From positions 1-24,098 of IMG/VR virus record IMGVR_UViG_3300036832_001629: DNA of 24,098 nucleotides, one strand, 5' to 3'. The notes beneath the pieces are model-generated. The model saw only the letters and a list, made by a program, of their open reading frames with translations, did not search any database and had not been told where the DNA came from. This DNA is from a virus. Positions 1 to 7,218 of this stretch are shown one piece after another (the stretch's first letter is position 1; every line of letters begins with the position of its first letter). A program made the position numbers and the translations under genes.

Positions 1-589
1 CAGGCTGCGAGCGCGCCAGCGCGATGAACTCCCACACCGGATGCTTCGGCGACGGCACGACGCCTGGCGAGAAATCGTACATCGGCTGCAGCACGAAGAT
101 GATGCGCCGCGACGCGAAACGCACGCCGGTCGACGCCTGACCACCGCGCCGCGACGGCATGCGGCGGATACTCGCGGTCATCTTCTTGAACAGCTCGCCC
201 CACTCGCTCTTGGCATTGCCCGACAGCGCCGCGAGCACCTGCGCCGACACCACGTCGCACGCCCATTCCATGCCCATGTCGGTCGCCGCGAACTTGATCG
301 TCAATGGCGAAAGCGGATCGCCCGGGGTCGAGCGCACCGCGCCTGCAATGCCGATTTCGATGGCGAGCGACAGCGACCGGTTCTCGCCAGAGTAAATCTC
401 GCCGACTCCCATGACCGGCACAACGTCGTCCTGGTCGGTGTAGCAGACGATGTATGGTTTCGCGGGACCGCCATAAACCGCCTGCGCCAGAGGCGTTAGA
501 TCGCTGTCGTAAACTCTCTCCTCGCACCAAGTTTGATCGCGTAATGCACCCACCGCACAAGCGCGTAGGACCGCTCGAAGAAGACTCAT
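1..589 (-). CDS. Tail terminator / neck-like protein, partial (3' end outside window)
   Basis: An open frame starts at ATG 589 (MSLLRAVLRACAVG...) and runs without a stop to the left edge, giving at least 196 residues. The start overlaps the stop of the upstream gene as ATGA, the coupling used throughout this operon. I see no catalytic motif. Residues such as KPYIVCYTDQDD and the middle segment MGMEWACDVVSAQVLAAL look like a globular virion protein. Position just after DUF4054 and another small head-completion protein is where phages of this head type keep the tail terminator or neck protein, so the role is inferred from order. It probably acts at the head-tail joint. Confidence 0.72.
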   Translation of the reverse strand, partial: MSLLRAVLRACAVGALRDQTWCEERVYDSDLTPLAQAVYGGPAKPYIVCYTDQDDVVPVMGVGEIYSGENRSLSLAIEIGIAGAVRSTPGDPLSPLTIKFAATDMGMEWACDVVSAQVLAALSGNAKSEWGELFKKMTASIRRMPSRRGGQASTGVRFASRRIIFVLQPMYDFSPGVVPSPKHPVWEFIALARSQP

Positions 590-1029
590 GGTGGTCGCGC
601 CCAGGTCTCTTGCTCAGGGACCCAGCCGGGCCCTTGCTGCAGCCGGGCCAGCATCACCTGATAGCGCTTGGTCGCCGACGGATTGACCTTCAAGATTGTA
701 TGCCACTGCTGGTTCGGCAACTGGTCTGGCAAGAAGACTCGGTCGTAGGCGTGCCAGTTGGCGGGATCACCCATGTTTTGCTCGGTGATTTCAACCCACT
801 CCTGCGCAACCTGCGTCTGCACGGTAACGCCCGGCGCCATCACATCACCGGTCGCAGAGCCGGACGTGCGATAAACACCGACCGTGATGACAACCGCCCG
901 CGCCGGGTCCTGTGTGCCCTCGTCGGAAACACGCTGGCCGCCACTCCACGGAATCAAATGCACCGGCTCGGCGAACTGATCGTCGACGATACCGTCCATC
1001 CATCCCTGCAGGATGCGCCAGTCGAGCAT
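586..1029 (-). CDS. Head-completion / head-tail connector protein (147 aa)
   Basis: The protein starts MLDWRILQGWMDGIVDDQF and ends EQETWARPP. The open frame extends further upstream to 1317, but that part only mirrors the DUF4054 gene. The ATG at 1029 overlaps the upstream stop as TGATG, so I take it as the start; a GTG one codon earlier is possible. It has no signal peptide or membrane segment. Sitting between a DUF4054 adaptor and a tail-terminator-like gene, it most likely belongs to the neck or head-tail joining complex. The name is positional; I do not recognise a specific Pfam family by eye. Confidence 0.72.
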   Translation of the reverse strand: MLDWRILQGWMDGIVDDQFAEPVHLIPWSGGQRVSDEGTQDPARAVVITVGVYRTSGSATGDVMAPGVTVQTQVAQEWVEITEQNMGDPANWHAYDRVFLPDQLPNQQWHTILKVNPSATKRYQVMLARLQQGPGWVPEQETWARPP

Positions 1030-1439
1030 CACACCACCATGATGGGAATCACATTTCGATTGCGAAGCAACAAATAGAGCTGTCCGTAAGACGTCATCGA
1101 CAGCATTTCCTCGCCCGAGCCAGCGAGGCCCGCTTGCACACCGAAATTCAACCTGCGCCCAAACGCGACCGAGCGCTCGCCGAAGGTAATGCTCGACATG
1201 TAGAGATCGGCGGTGCCGATGCCGTTCGCCGAGTTCGCCAGCTGCATCTGCTGTATCGTCGCAAGGTGCGCAGCATAAAACAGCCGTGCATTGGCATAGT
1301 CGACCTGGTTCGGCCACACCGTGGGATCGAGCAGCATATCAACAACATTGAACGCCGAGGTCAGCGCAGCGTCGGGCACAGTACTGAACTCGCCGAAGCG
1401 CGCCTTCAGAGAGAAGACGTCCTGCGTCGTCGCGACCAT
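1029..1439 (-). CDS. DUF4054 head-tail adaptor protein (136 aa)
   Basis: The sequence MVATTQDVFSLKARFGEFST, followed by VDYANARLFYAAHLATIQQMQ, matches the pattern of DUF4054 phage proteins: a short helical protein with an F-K-xRF-PEF-like N-terminus and a YxxAHL helix. These are head-completion adaptors that dock under the portal. The longer upstream reading (to 1562) is rejected because it lies over the 3' end of the preceding gene in another frame and is Arg-rich. The start at 1439 lies two bases after the preceding stop at 1441 (TGATATG), with GGGG upstream. Length is usual for the family. Confidence 0.85.
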   Translation of the reverse strand: MVATTQDVFSLKARFGEFSTVPDAALTSAFNVVDMLLDPTVWPNQVDYANARLFYAAHLATIQQMQLANSANGIGTADLYMSSITFGERSVAFGRRLNFGVQAGLAGSGEEMLSMTSYGQLYLLLRNRNVIPIMVV

Positions 1440-1440
1440 A

Positions 1441-1950
1441 TCAGCCCCGGCCACGCGACGCAGGCGCCGTTGCCCGCGCAGCGGCCACCGCTGCGGCGGC
1501 AGCAGCCGCTGCGTCAGGCCCGTTGTCCTGGCGCGCCGACGGCAACGGATCAATGTCGACAAACCGCACCGGATGCATCGGCAGCGGCTGGCCGACGAGA
1601 TGCCCCGATGAATAGTACCCGCGATCGGCCTGCGTCTTCTCGCGGTGCGACTCGATATCGCTCACCGTCATCTCGAAGCACTTGGTCTCGCCAGGCGCGA
1701 GCGCCTGCGTCTGGTAATACCGATCGATCATGATGTGGGTCTGCACCGGGTGGAAGTTCTTCATCGTCACCCATTGCGAAGCTTCCCGCAGCCGATCCGG
1801 CGACGCCAGGATGGTATGCTGCGGAATGCCGCGCGGCTGCGGCCGTGGCTCATCAAGCACCGGCATCAGCGCCAGCGAGCTGGGCGCTTGCGGTTGACGG
1901 CCGGCCGATTTCGCGGCCATGGCTTCGAGATCGACGGGCCCTTCAAGCAT
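1441..1950 (-). CDS. Virion-associated protein of unknown function (169 aa)
   Basis: The gene starts at ATG 1950 behind GGAGAAACTATA and overlaps the upstream stop as TAATG. The protein has a proline-rich N-terminal third, a central segment (HTILASPDRLREASQWVTMKNFHP, then MIDRYYQTQALAPGETKCFEM) that looks folded, and an Ala-rich tail (about nine alanines) ending in Arg/Gly. Its place between the capsid region and DUF4054 suggests a head-associated structural or assembly role. I do not recognise the family. Confidence 0.8.
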   Translation of the reverse strand: MLEGPVDLEAMAAKSAGRQPQAPSSLALMPVLDEPRPQPRGIPQHTILASPDRLREASQWVTMKNFHPVQTHIMIDRYYQTQALAPGETKCFEMTVSDIESHREKTQADRGYYSSGHLVGQPLPMHPVRFVDIDPLPSARQDNGPDAAAAAAAAVAAARATAPASRGRG

Positions 1951-2165
1951 TATAGTTTCTCCGCTGTTGATGGATTTTCATATTTCGCCAGCACCCTGAG
2001 ATCATCCAACGACCATTTCATCAGGATGAAAGCAGGAGGCAACATCGCACCGGGTAGAGACCGAGGCGGCGGCGGATGCCGCGTCAGAATGCGCGATATC
2101 AGCGCGTGCTTCTTGAGCATCAGAGCGAGCGCGTCATAGGATGGGTCCACTCTGATATCAGACAA
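1950..2165 (-). CDS. Small head-module protein, unknown (71 aa, TTG start)
   Basis: A 71-residue frame (MSDIRVDPSYDALALMLKKH...) lies exactly between two well-supported genes. It begins at TTG 2165, two bases after the upstream TAG, and ends in a TAATG overlap with the next gene. An in-frame GTG at 2147 (VDPSYDALAL) is a possible alternative. The content is a helix (YDALALMLKKHALISRIL), a Pro-rich turn and a second helix. No domain is recognised. The tight fit argues that it is real; the weak Shine-Dalgarno sequence leaves the exact start open. Confidence 0.62.
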   Translation of the reverse strand: MSDIRVDPSYDALALMLKKHALISRILTRHPPPPRSLPGAMLPPAFILMKWSLDDLRVLAKYENPSTAEKL

Positions 2166-2167
2166 GG

Positions 2168-2488
2168 CTAGCCGCCGTTCAACAGTTCAACAACGGCAGC
2201 GCGCGTGGTTTGCAGCTTGATGTCATCGCCGCCCTCGCGGTGAATGATCACCGTCTCGGGCTTGCCGGGCACCGCCTCTTTTGCTTCGACCGCGGGCTTG
2301 GCCTCGACCGGCGGCTTGCCGGGATTGCCCTCGCTGGCGGGCTCGCCGGGCTCACCTTCCACTGCTTCCTGCGCGGGCACTGCTGGTTCGCCAGGTTCGC
2401 CCGGCTCGACATCGCACCCCGTCACCGTCGACAAAATGAGAACGTGCGGCTTGCCATCAACGTCGGTAATCAGAACTGCGTTTTTCAT
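2168..2488 (-). CDS. Collagen-like Gly/Pro/Glu-rich protein next to the capsid (106 aa)
   Basis: The start at ATG 2488 has a strong AAGGAG. The N-terminus MKNAVLITDVDGKPHVLIL and the C-terminus HREGGDDIKLQTTRAAVVELLNGG look folded. Between them, residues about 28-78, lies a low-complexity run of GEPGEP, PVEAKPAVEAKEAVPGKP type repeats. Gly-X-Pro runs are common in phage fibres and head-decoration proteins, so a head fibre or flexible linker is possible; this is inference. Its natural partner is probably the major capsid gene, from which it is separated only by the HNH gene. Confidence 0.82.
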   Translation of the reverse strand: MKNAVLITDVDGKPHVLILSTVTGCDVEPGEPGEPAVPAQEAVEGEPGEPASEGNPGKPPVEAKPAVEAKEAVPGKPETVIIHREGGDDIKLQTTRAAVVELLNGG

Positions 2489-2504
2489 AGAACTTCACTC
2501 CTTC

Positions 2505-3086
2505 TCAGAGAAGCCATGCCCATGACTCGCGATTGAGGATGCGGTGCGTCTGGGTGACGCCAACCCCAAACCGAAAGGCGATTTGCCTTCGAGGTATTAT
2601 CCCATCCAGCTTTCGCATTTTACGGATAATCGCAGAAGTCAGTTTTGTGCTGGTTCGATTGCGCTTAACAGCATCAATCAGATTGCGCTGTTGCGTGATC
2701 CATTTCAGATGCCGTGGCGCAATACACGGACGATTGTCACACGTGTGAGCAGCAACATGCCCTGGTGAAGGCGGCGGACCATGAACTGCTTCGCAGACAA
2801 TGCTCGAAGCGGTGCGCATTGTTCCTCGCGAATGAACGTTGCCATAGCCGCCGCTGCTTTTGGAAAACGGCCACAGCAGGCACGTGTTAGACTTGTGCTT
2901 GAGCGCCACATCGAAAATAAACTTCATCGCCTCGCCATTAGCGATGCGGTATCTGACCAACGGGTCGCCGTACTTCACAAATCGATGATAGTGTGTGGAA
3001 CAGTAGTCGTAGCCACCATGTGAGCCAACAATGTTGCGGCAATCATTGACGGCGCACTTACGACGTGTTGATAGACGGGGAGCCAT
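2505..3086 (-). CDS. HNH homing endonuclease with N-terminal zinc finger (193 aa)
   Basis: Three parts are visible. Residues 11-32 form a small zinc finger (C11, C16, C29, H32) ending in the HYHRFVKYGDP signature seen in phage HNH enzymes. Residues about 108-140 hold the HNH core, with AAHTCDNRPCIAPRHL (H114, C116, C121, H126) and N135. Residues about 148-188 form a helix-turn-helix (AFRFGVGVTQTHRILN) for DNA binding. These enzymes nick or cut DNA and promote their own spread. The start at 3086 has a strong GTAGGAGG. Base composition is clearly more A/T-rich than the capsid genes on either side, which fits recent acquisition of a free-standing homing gene. Confidence 0.9.
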   Translation of the reverse strand: MAPRLSTRRKCAVNDCRNIVGSHGGYDYCSTHYHRFVKYGDPLVRYRIANGEAMKFIFDVALKHKSNTCLLWPFSKSSGGYGNVHSRGTMRTASSIVCEAVHGPPPSPGHVAAHTCDNRPCIAPRHLKWITQQRNLIDAVKRNRTSTKLTSAIIRKMRKLDGIIPRRQIAFRFGVGVTQTHRILNRESWAWLL

Positions 3087-3112
3087 GGTCGCCTCCTACG
3101 CGATCGTGGTTA

Positions 3113-3149
3113 GGGGAATCGAACGGCGCTACAACGCTGTTCATTCCCC
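3113..3149 (-). other. Long hairpin between capsid and HNH genes
   Basis: The arms 3113-3128 and 3135-3149 pair over about 15 bp with one bulged base and one G-U, closing a six-base loop. There is no T-run on the minus strand, so it is not a classical intrinsic terminator. Lying 35 bases past the capsid stop and 27 before the HNH start, it could protect the 3' end of capsid mRNA or limit read-through. Alternatively, it may be part of the inserted HNH unit. Confidence 0.6.
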
Positions 3150-3183
3150 GCCTATATACCCCATCTAAACTATTGTCAAACCA

Positions 3184-4131
3184 TCAACAAACGCCATCTA
3201 CATACCTTATTGCGCCAGGCCTACGTATTTCTAATCCACCAGTTCTAAAAATTCCAGGCACGTCATATACTAATGGCCCCCTCTGCCACACTGGCAGGAA
3301 GCGATGCGGCATCGGCACGTGGACCTTGATGATCTCGGGGTCCTTGCGATACGCGATGATGCGGCCGCCGCCGGCCGTTCCGGCCGTATCGAGGCCGCGC
3401 ACGGCGCGCACGGTGAGTGGTTGCCCGGTCTGTTGCGTGTAGATGTTGTTTTTGAGAAGCCAGTCGTACACGTTCATCGTGGTGTTTGGCAGCTGGGCCA
3501 TGTTGATCGTCGACATCGCGGAGAACGGCAGCAGGAGCGTGTCGGCCATTTCGATGCCGAGAGACGATTGCCAGATGTTCGTCAGCGCAAGGTTGACGTC
3601 ATTGAGCATCGCTTGAATCAGCGGTGGCGCTTGCGCGAGATCATAGGCCCATGTGTGCGCGGTATTGATAACCGCGGGAAGCGTGTGATTTGTGAGTCCA
3701 AGCCAGTTCTTGGCAGTATTGCCGTACATCGAACAATTGTGCAGAAACTCTTCAGCCGCGCGGCGTGCTGCCGATGCGCGCTCGGTCGAAAGGCTGAAGT
3801 TCGGAATCATCATCGACTGGGCTAATTCCTCAGTATTATATCGGTAACCGATGGCGCCCATTTCGATGGCGACCTCGCCCTTCGCACGAACGACGTCTGC
3901 CAGGGGCACATCTTGCGCTTGCGCGTGGAACCAATCGGCAGCACCGACATGGTCGATCGAAAAGAACGTGATCGATTTAACCCATTCGTTTCCAGAACTG
4001 TCGACCGGAATCAAATCCCGCCAAACCAAATCTGGGTATTTTATGCGGTAGACAACCGGTTCTATGTAAGTGATTTGACTTACCAAGAAACTCAGGGCGG
4101 CTTGTTCGTTAGGCATATCGCGGAAAAACAT
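3184..4131 (-). CDS. Major capsid protein, DUF2184 type (315 aa)
   Basis: The 315-residue protein has the hallmarks of DUF2184 major capsid proteins: an early ITYIEPVVYRIKYPDLVWRD segment with VDSSGNEWVKSITFF, then the conserved EVAIEMGAIGYRYNTEELAQS segment, and the C-terminal R...PLVYDVPGIFRTGGLEIRRPGAIRYVDG strand region. It forms the icosahedral shell. The start at 4131 lies behind AGGAGAG. It follows the cement and protease/scaffold genes, the usual order for this head type. Length is normal for the family and I see no truncation. Confidence 0.93.
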   Translation of the reverse strand: MFFRDMPNEQAALSFLVSQITYIEPVVYRIKYPDLVWRDLIPVDSSGNEWVKSITFFSIDHVGAADWFHAQAQDVPLADVVRAKGEVAIEMGAIGYRYNTEELAQSMMIPNFSLSTERASAARRAAEEFLHNCSMYGNTAKNWLGLTNHTLPAVINTAHTWAYDLAQAPPLIQAMLNDVNLALTNIWQSSLGIEMADTLLLPFSAMSTINMAQLPNTTMNVYDWLLKNNIYTQQTGQPLTVRAVRGLDTAGTAGGGRIIAYRKDPEIIKVHVPMPHRFLPVWQRGPLVYDVPGIFRTGGLEIRRPGAIRYVDGVC

Positions 4132-4218
4132 CGAAAACTCTCCTATTGCGATGACAGTGGATCGCTCACAGCCGCGGCCCTGAAACGCGGCGAGAGCAGG
4201 ACACGGAAGCCAAGGGGA

Positions 4219-5088
4219 TCAAATCTGCAGCGCGAGCGACACGCGGGCAATGCCGCCAGCGGCGTTGACGGTGTCGAGCCAGCGGCCACCGGTAACGGCG
4301 GTCGCAGCGGCAGTGCCACCGAGCAGCGTGCCAGCCGACTTGGTCGCGCCAGCAGGGATCGTAGTGATGGCCAGCGCATTGCCAGCGGTGCCAGGGGCCA
4401 CTGCGCTGATCATGATGGTGTCGGCGCCGGAGCCCTGTGCCGAGCCACCGGGCGACGGCGGATAAGCATTGAAGTGCAACGCCGCGAAGCCAGCGGTGGC
4501 CGAGCCTTCGAGCACGGCCGCGGCCGCCGCGACGGTATCGCCAAGCGTCGGACCGATGTTAACCTGATCGCCGGTCGCGCCCGAGGCCACGAAGGTGAGC
4601 GTCGCAGCGTTGATCACCAGCGTGTCGCCAGCGTTGGGCTGCTTCGAGAACTGCACCCAACCGGTCGCCGCGGTGCCTGAAGCGCTGTTGGCGAAGACGC
4701 CGGTCGCACCATAGAACAGCGGATCGCCAGCATTGACACTTGCACCCGCTCCTACCCAAATGCGACCACGCGTCAGCACGCCAACGTTGGTGCGCAGCCC
4801 ATAAGCGTCGAGCGGATTGAGCGTGCTGCTGTACGGGTCGACCGGGCTGAGCGACAACGTGTCATCGCGAACGCTGATACCGAGAAACGAAGTGCCACCG
4901 AGCACGCAGCCGCGACCGCGGCCAAATGCATCAATGATGGTGCCCTGGCCGACGGCCATGCCGAACGGAATCCCCGCCGCGGTCTCGTTGACCCAAGTGG
5001 CAATGGCAGCTTCCGTCATATCGCAAACCATGCCGATCAGGGCAGGGCGTTGCTGCGGGCTGTAACTTTTCTGCAAAACAACAGTCAT
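4219..5088 (-). CDS. Capsid cement/decoration protein, gp24-like (289 aa)
   Basis: Residues 1-140 (SPQQRPALIGMVCDMTEAAIATWVNE ... GILTRG-like GVLTRGRIWVGAGASVNAGDPLFYG) match the structural cement protein family that clamps the outside of the shell. The conserved SYSPQQRPA start and the DP-Y-T motif region support this. Residues about 150-270 carry an added domain with the pattern GDTLVINAATLTFVASG, DQVNIG, then AVAPGTAGNALAI, a module also found in other phage tail and head proteins. GAGAGGAC precedes the ATG. It lies directly upstream of the capsid gene, so both should be made in quantity. Confidence 0.87.
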   Translation of the reverse strand: MTVVLQKSYSPQQRPALIGMVCDMTEAAIATWVNETAAGIPFGMAVGQGTIIDAFGRGRGCVLGGTSFLGISVRDDTLSLSPVDPYSSTLNPLDAYGLRTNVGVLTRGRIWVGAGASVNAGDPLFYGATGVFANSASGTAATGWVQFSKQPNAGDTLVINAATLTFVASGATGDQVNIGPTLGDTVAAAAAVLEGSATAGFAALHFNAYPPSPGGSAQGSGADTIMISAVAPGTAGNALAITTIPAGATKSAGTLLGGTAAATAVTGGRWLDTVNAAGGIARVSLALQI

Positions 5089-5132
5089 GTTGGTGTCCTC
5101 TCAGTTGATGCGCCCTGATGGTTAGCCAGCGT

Positions 5133-5798
5133 TTAGAGCTGGATGCCACGCGCTGCGGCTGCGGCCTTACGCTGCTCGGGATTCATCCACGCGGTTTCCA
5201 TGTCAAAGACGCTCATGGCGTACGCCGCATCGCGGATATGCTGCGGGTTGCTGCTGTCGAATACTGGCGTGCTCTGCTGCGGCTGGGCCCAGCCAGGCGA
5301 CGTCCGGCCAGCGAACACGCGCACGGCGTCGCTCACGGTCGAACCGCCACTACCAGCAACAAGCGTGTCGAAGCTCGCCTTGATCTGCTCGTCACTCCAG
5401 CCCTGTGCGGCTGCGCCGAGCTTGGCGTCGACAACCTGCTTGCGCATGTCCTCGATCGTCTTGCCATCGACAACGAGCTTGTCGCCGAGCACTTTGCGCG
5501 CCTTGTCGACCACCGCGTGACGATCCTTCACCAATTGATCGATCTGCTGCGGCGTCAACTTGGCGTCTTTGAGCTGCTGCTGCAACGTAGCGATCGTGGC
5601 ATCCTTCGTTGCAGATGCCGTGGTCAACTCGGTGATCTTGACCGCGCTGTCCTTCTTGCAGTCGTCGTCGTCCTTACCCTTCTTCTTCAAATTCTCGATC
5701 TGATCCTGCAGACCCTGGATCGAGCGCGCGACCAACGAAGCTGCAACGTCAGTCATTTGAGCCTCGATGCCGTCAATCATTACAGTTTTTAGATTCAT
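5133..5798 (-). CDS. Putative internal-start scaffold product of the DUF2213 gene (221 aa)
   Basis: Within the protease/scaffold gene an in-frame ATG at 5798 (MNLKTVMIDGIEAQM) sits six bases after a perfect AGGGAG (5805-5810). This is exactly where the protease region ends and the coiled-coil scaffold region begins. Several phages, such as lambda with C and Nu3, make a separate scaffold from a nested in-frame start at this position. Expression here is inference from the sequence arrangement. Confidence 0.55.
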   Translation of the reverse strand: MNLKTVMIDGIEAQMTDVAASLVARSIQGLQDQIENLKKKGKDDDDCKKDSAVKITELTTASATKDATIATLQQQLKDAKLTPQQIDQLVKDRHAVVDKARKVLGDKLVVDGKTIEDMRKQVVDAKLGAAAQGWSDEQIKASFDTLVAGSGGSTVSDAVRVFAGRTSPGWAQPQQSTPVFDSSNPQHIRDAAYAMSVFDMETAWMNPEQRKAAAAARGIQL

Positions 5799-6674
5799 GA
5801 CTTGCTCCCTTTTGCTGTCGTCGCCGATCGTCAAGCTGGGGCCGCCTCGGGCCGCGGCGACGACGGCCAAGTGGTTTGCCCTGATGTTTCGCTGGACCGC
5901 ATCGTAGGTCTCGCCGCGCTCGGTGACGCCCGGCAACCATTCGAGGTCGCAGGTGTAGCCGACGGAAAGTTGATTGGTGCCAGCCTTGAACGCCTCGATG
6001 GCGGCGGCGTCACGCAGCATCATGGGGACCCGTACGCTCTCGCCATCGCGCAGCACGTCCTCGCCGGTGTCCCCGACTGCGAACATTTTCCAATTGTCGG
6101 TCGTCACTGGCACCGGCGGATGATCAAGCGTTACCGGCATGTGCGTGTAAGTTTTCCACGCGTCCTTGTGGAACACACTATCGGCTGGGCGATACACCTT
6201 CACCCACTCACGGTCGGTGATCCCACATTCGTCACCGGCATAAAGCTGCACCCCGGTCCGAGCTATGCGCGGCATTGCCTTCATCACGCCGTCGGCCGTG
6301 TAGGTGACCTTGGCCGCATCGTCGAGGGCAACTGCATCAACCAGGTTGACCGTGGCCGCGCCGACGGGCGCTGCGTCGCCAACGATGCGAAACAATGGCA
6401 TGGCGTCCTCCTCTTCGAATTCGGAAATCAGGCGACCCATCGGATCGCGCTGCGTGACCTTGCGACTACCGCCGTAACGCTTGTTGCGCGGGTCCTGCGA
6501 TCCGGTAATCGGGTCGTAATACAGAAGGTCGATCACCCCGATCGGCATGGAGTCGACGCCGGTAATCTTTCCGGAATTTTTGCTGGCATAAAAAACCTCT
6601 TTGGCTTTTTCCTCAGAGCCGTATTGCTCAATCATGGCGGCCATGATTTTCTCGCCCTTGGCTGTCAACGGCAT
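5133..6674 (-). CDS. DUF2213 prohead protease fused to scaffold (513 aa)
   Basis: DUF2213 proteins mature the procapsid. Numbering here from the chosen ATG 6674 (MPLTAKGEKIMAAM), the chain has a short N-terminal MPLTAKGEKI...EVFYASKNSGKITGVD domain, then the protease-like region. That region contains TLDHPP (H185), LSVGY (S237) and NHLAVV (H268), arranged like the His/Ser residues of S78-type prohead proteases. From about residue 293 it becomes a highly charged coiled coil (IQGLQDQIENLKKKGKDDDD..., LQQQLKDAKL) typical of scaffolds. A TTG five codons earlier is in frame, but its TTGGAGGG supplies the Shine-Dalgarno sequence for the ATG. An internal start is annotated separately. Confidence 0.88.
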   Translation of the reverse strand: MPLTAKGEKIMAAMIEQYGSEEKAKEVFYASKNSGKITGVDSMPIGVIDLLYYDPITGSQDPRNKRYGGSRKVTQRDPMGRLISEFEEEDAMPLFRIVGDAAPVGAATVNLVDAVALDDAAKVTYTADGVMKAMPRIARTGVQLYAGDECGITDREWVKVYRPADSVFHKDAWKTYTHMPVTLDHPPVPVTTDNWKMFAVGDTGEDVLRDGESVRVPMMLRDAAAIEAFKAGTNQLSVGYTCDLEWLPGVTERGETYDAVQRNIRANHLAVVAAARGGPSLTIGDDSKREQVMNLKTVMIDGIEAQMTDVAASLVARSIQGLQDQIENLKKKGKDDDDCKKDSAVKITELTTASATKDATIATLQQQLKDAKLTPQQIDQLVKDRHAVVDKARKVLGDKLVVDGKTIEDMRKQVVDAKLGAAAQGWSDEQIKASFDTLVAGSGGSTVSDAVRVFAGRTSPGWAQPQQSTPVFDSSNPQHIRDAAYAMSVFDMETAWMNPEQRKAAAAARGIQL

Positions 6675-6688
6675 CGGGAAGCCCTCCA

Positions 6689-6874
6689 ATGAAAACGGCG
6701 CGGCAACGCGAGCAGCAGAGGCTTCGCGAGGCGTATGGCTTCGTGCAGTACTATTGGCTATTCAGCCCGTGGCCAACGGCACTGCTCGGGATCGCATTCG
6801 GCATCGCAATCTTCGGCTTGGGTGTCTGGGCGGGAAGCCGCTACACCGAGATCATCTGGTTTGGCGGCCGCTAA
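6689..6874 (+). CDS. Small single-pass membrane protein, plus-strand island (61 aa)
   Basis: Starting at ATG 6689 behind GGGAAG, the protein has a basic N-terminus (MKTARQREQQRLREAYGF) and one hydrophobic segment (residues about 29-48, TALLGIAFGIAIFGLGVWAG). It therefore likely sits in the inner membrane with the N-terminus inside. It runs against all surrounding late genes and its start lies only 14 bases from the divergent protease start. It shares a cassette with the zinc-ribbon gene downstream. Function unknown; a moron gene or small lysis/exclusion factor would fit. Confidence 0.65.
   Translation: MKTARQREQQRLREAYGFVQYYWLFSPWPTALLGIAFGIAIFGLGVWAGSRYTEIIWFGGR
6693..6717. repeat. Direct repeat, copy 1, left side of plus-strand cassette
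   Basis: A 25-bp segment beginning AAACGGCG and ending CGAGCAGCA recurs at 7194-7218 with 23 of 25 bases identical; both differences are transitions. The copies flank the two-gene plus-strand cassette and lie 501 bp apart. Confidence 0.8.
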
Positions 6875-6887
6875 AGGATGATGCGCG

Positions 6888-7187
6888 ATGCCTAAGCCTT
6901 CATGCCCCGCCTGCGGCCGCTTCCTGCGCATGAAGAGGTGCGGTGTGCCGGTGATCGAATACATGCCGAAGGTAAGTTTCCGTCCCGAGAGCGGCGCAGA
7001 GCACGCCAGCCAGTGGCAACCCTACAAGTTATGGCAGGCCGACCTCTGGCACTGCCTCGGCTGCGGCAACATGATCACCAGCGGGTACAGCGACATGCCG
7101 TACAGCGAGCGCCATCACAACGACTTCCAGACCAAGATCGAGACAGCCAAGCTCTCGGAGTACTGCGTCCATATCTACGACTGTTAG
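6888..7187 (+). CDS. Zinc-ribbon protein, plus-strand island (99 aa)
   Basis: Two CxxC pairs (C6/C9 in SCPACG and C56/C59 in WHCLGCG) form a treble-clef or ribbon-type zinc site. The remaining sequence (FLRMKRCGVPVIEYMPK, NDFQTKIETAKLSEYCVHIYDC) is well conserved-looking and not low complexity. AAAGGATG precedes the ATG, 13 bases after the membrane-protein gene stops, so the two form a mini-operon. Such small zinc ribbons often bind nucleic acid or modify transcription machinery, but no specific function can be read here. Confidence 0.82.
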   Translation: MPKPSCPACGRFLRMKRCGVPVIEYMPKVSFRPESGAEHASQWQPYKLWQADLWHCLGCGNMITSGYSDMPYSERHHNDFQTKIETAKLSEYCVHIYDC

Positions 7188-7193
7188 CTGGGC

Positions 7194-7218
7194 AAACGGC
7201 GTGGCAACACGAGCAGCA
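7194..7218. repeat. Direct repeat, copy 2, right side of plus-strand cassette
   Basis: This is the second copy of the 25-bp imperfect repeat at 6693-6717. It lies seven bases beyond the zinc-ribbon stop codon, in non-coding sequence. Confidence 0.8.

Noticed and set aside
912-1733. 273-aa plus-strand frame opposite the DUF4054 region
   Set aside because: It is a shadow of three supported minus-strand genes.
3107-3125. GTTCGATTCCCC followed by TAACCA on the minus strand, resembling a tRNA T-arm and 3' end
   Set aside because: The five bases before the TTCGATT loop do not pair with those after it as a T-stem must, and no acceptor or anticodon arm lies upstream. The bases are explained by the local hairpin.
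5118-6692. Two long plus-strand frames (224 and 296 aa) opposite the DUF2213 gene
   Set aside because: They are antisense shadows of a well-supported G/C-rich gene, with His/Arg-rich nonsense composition.
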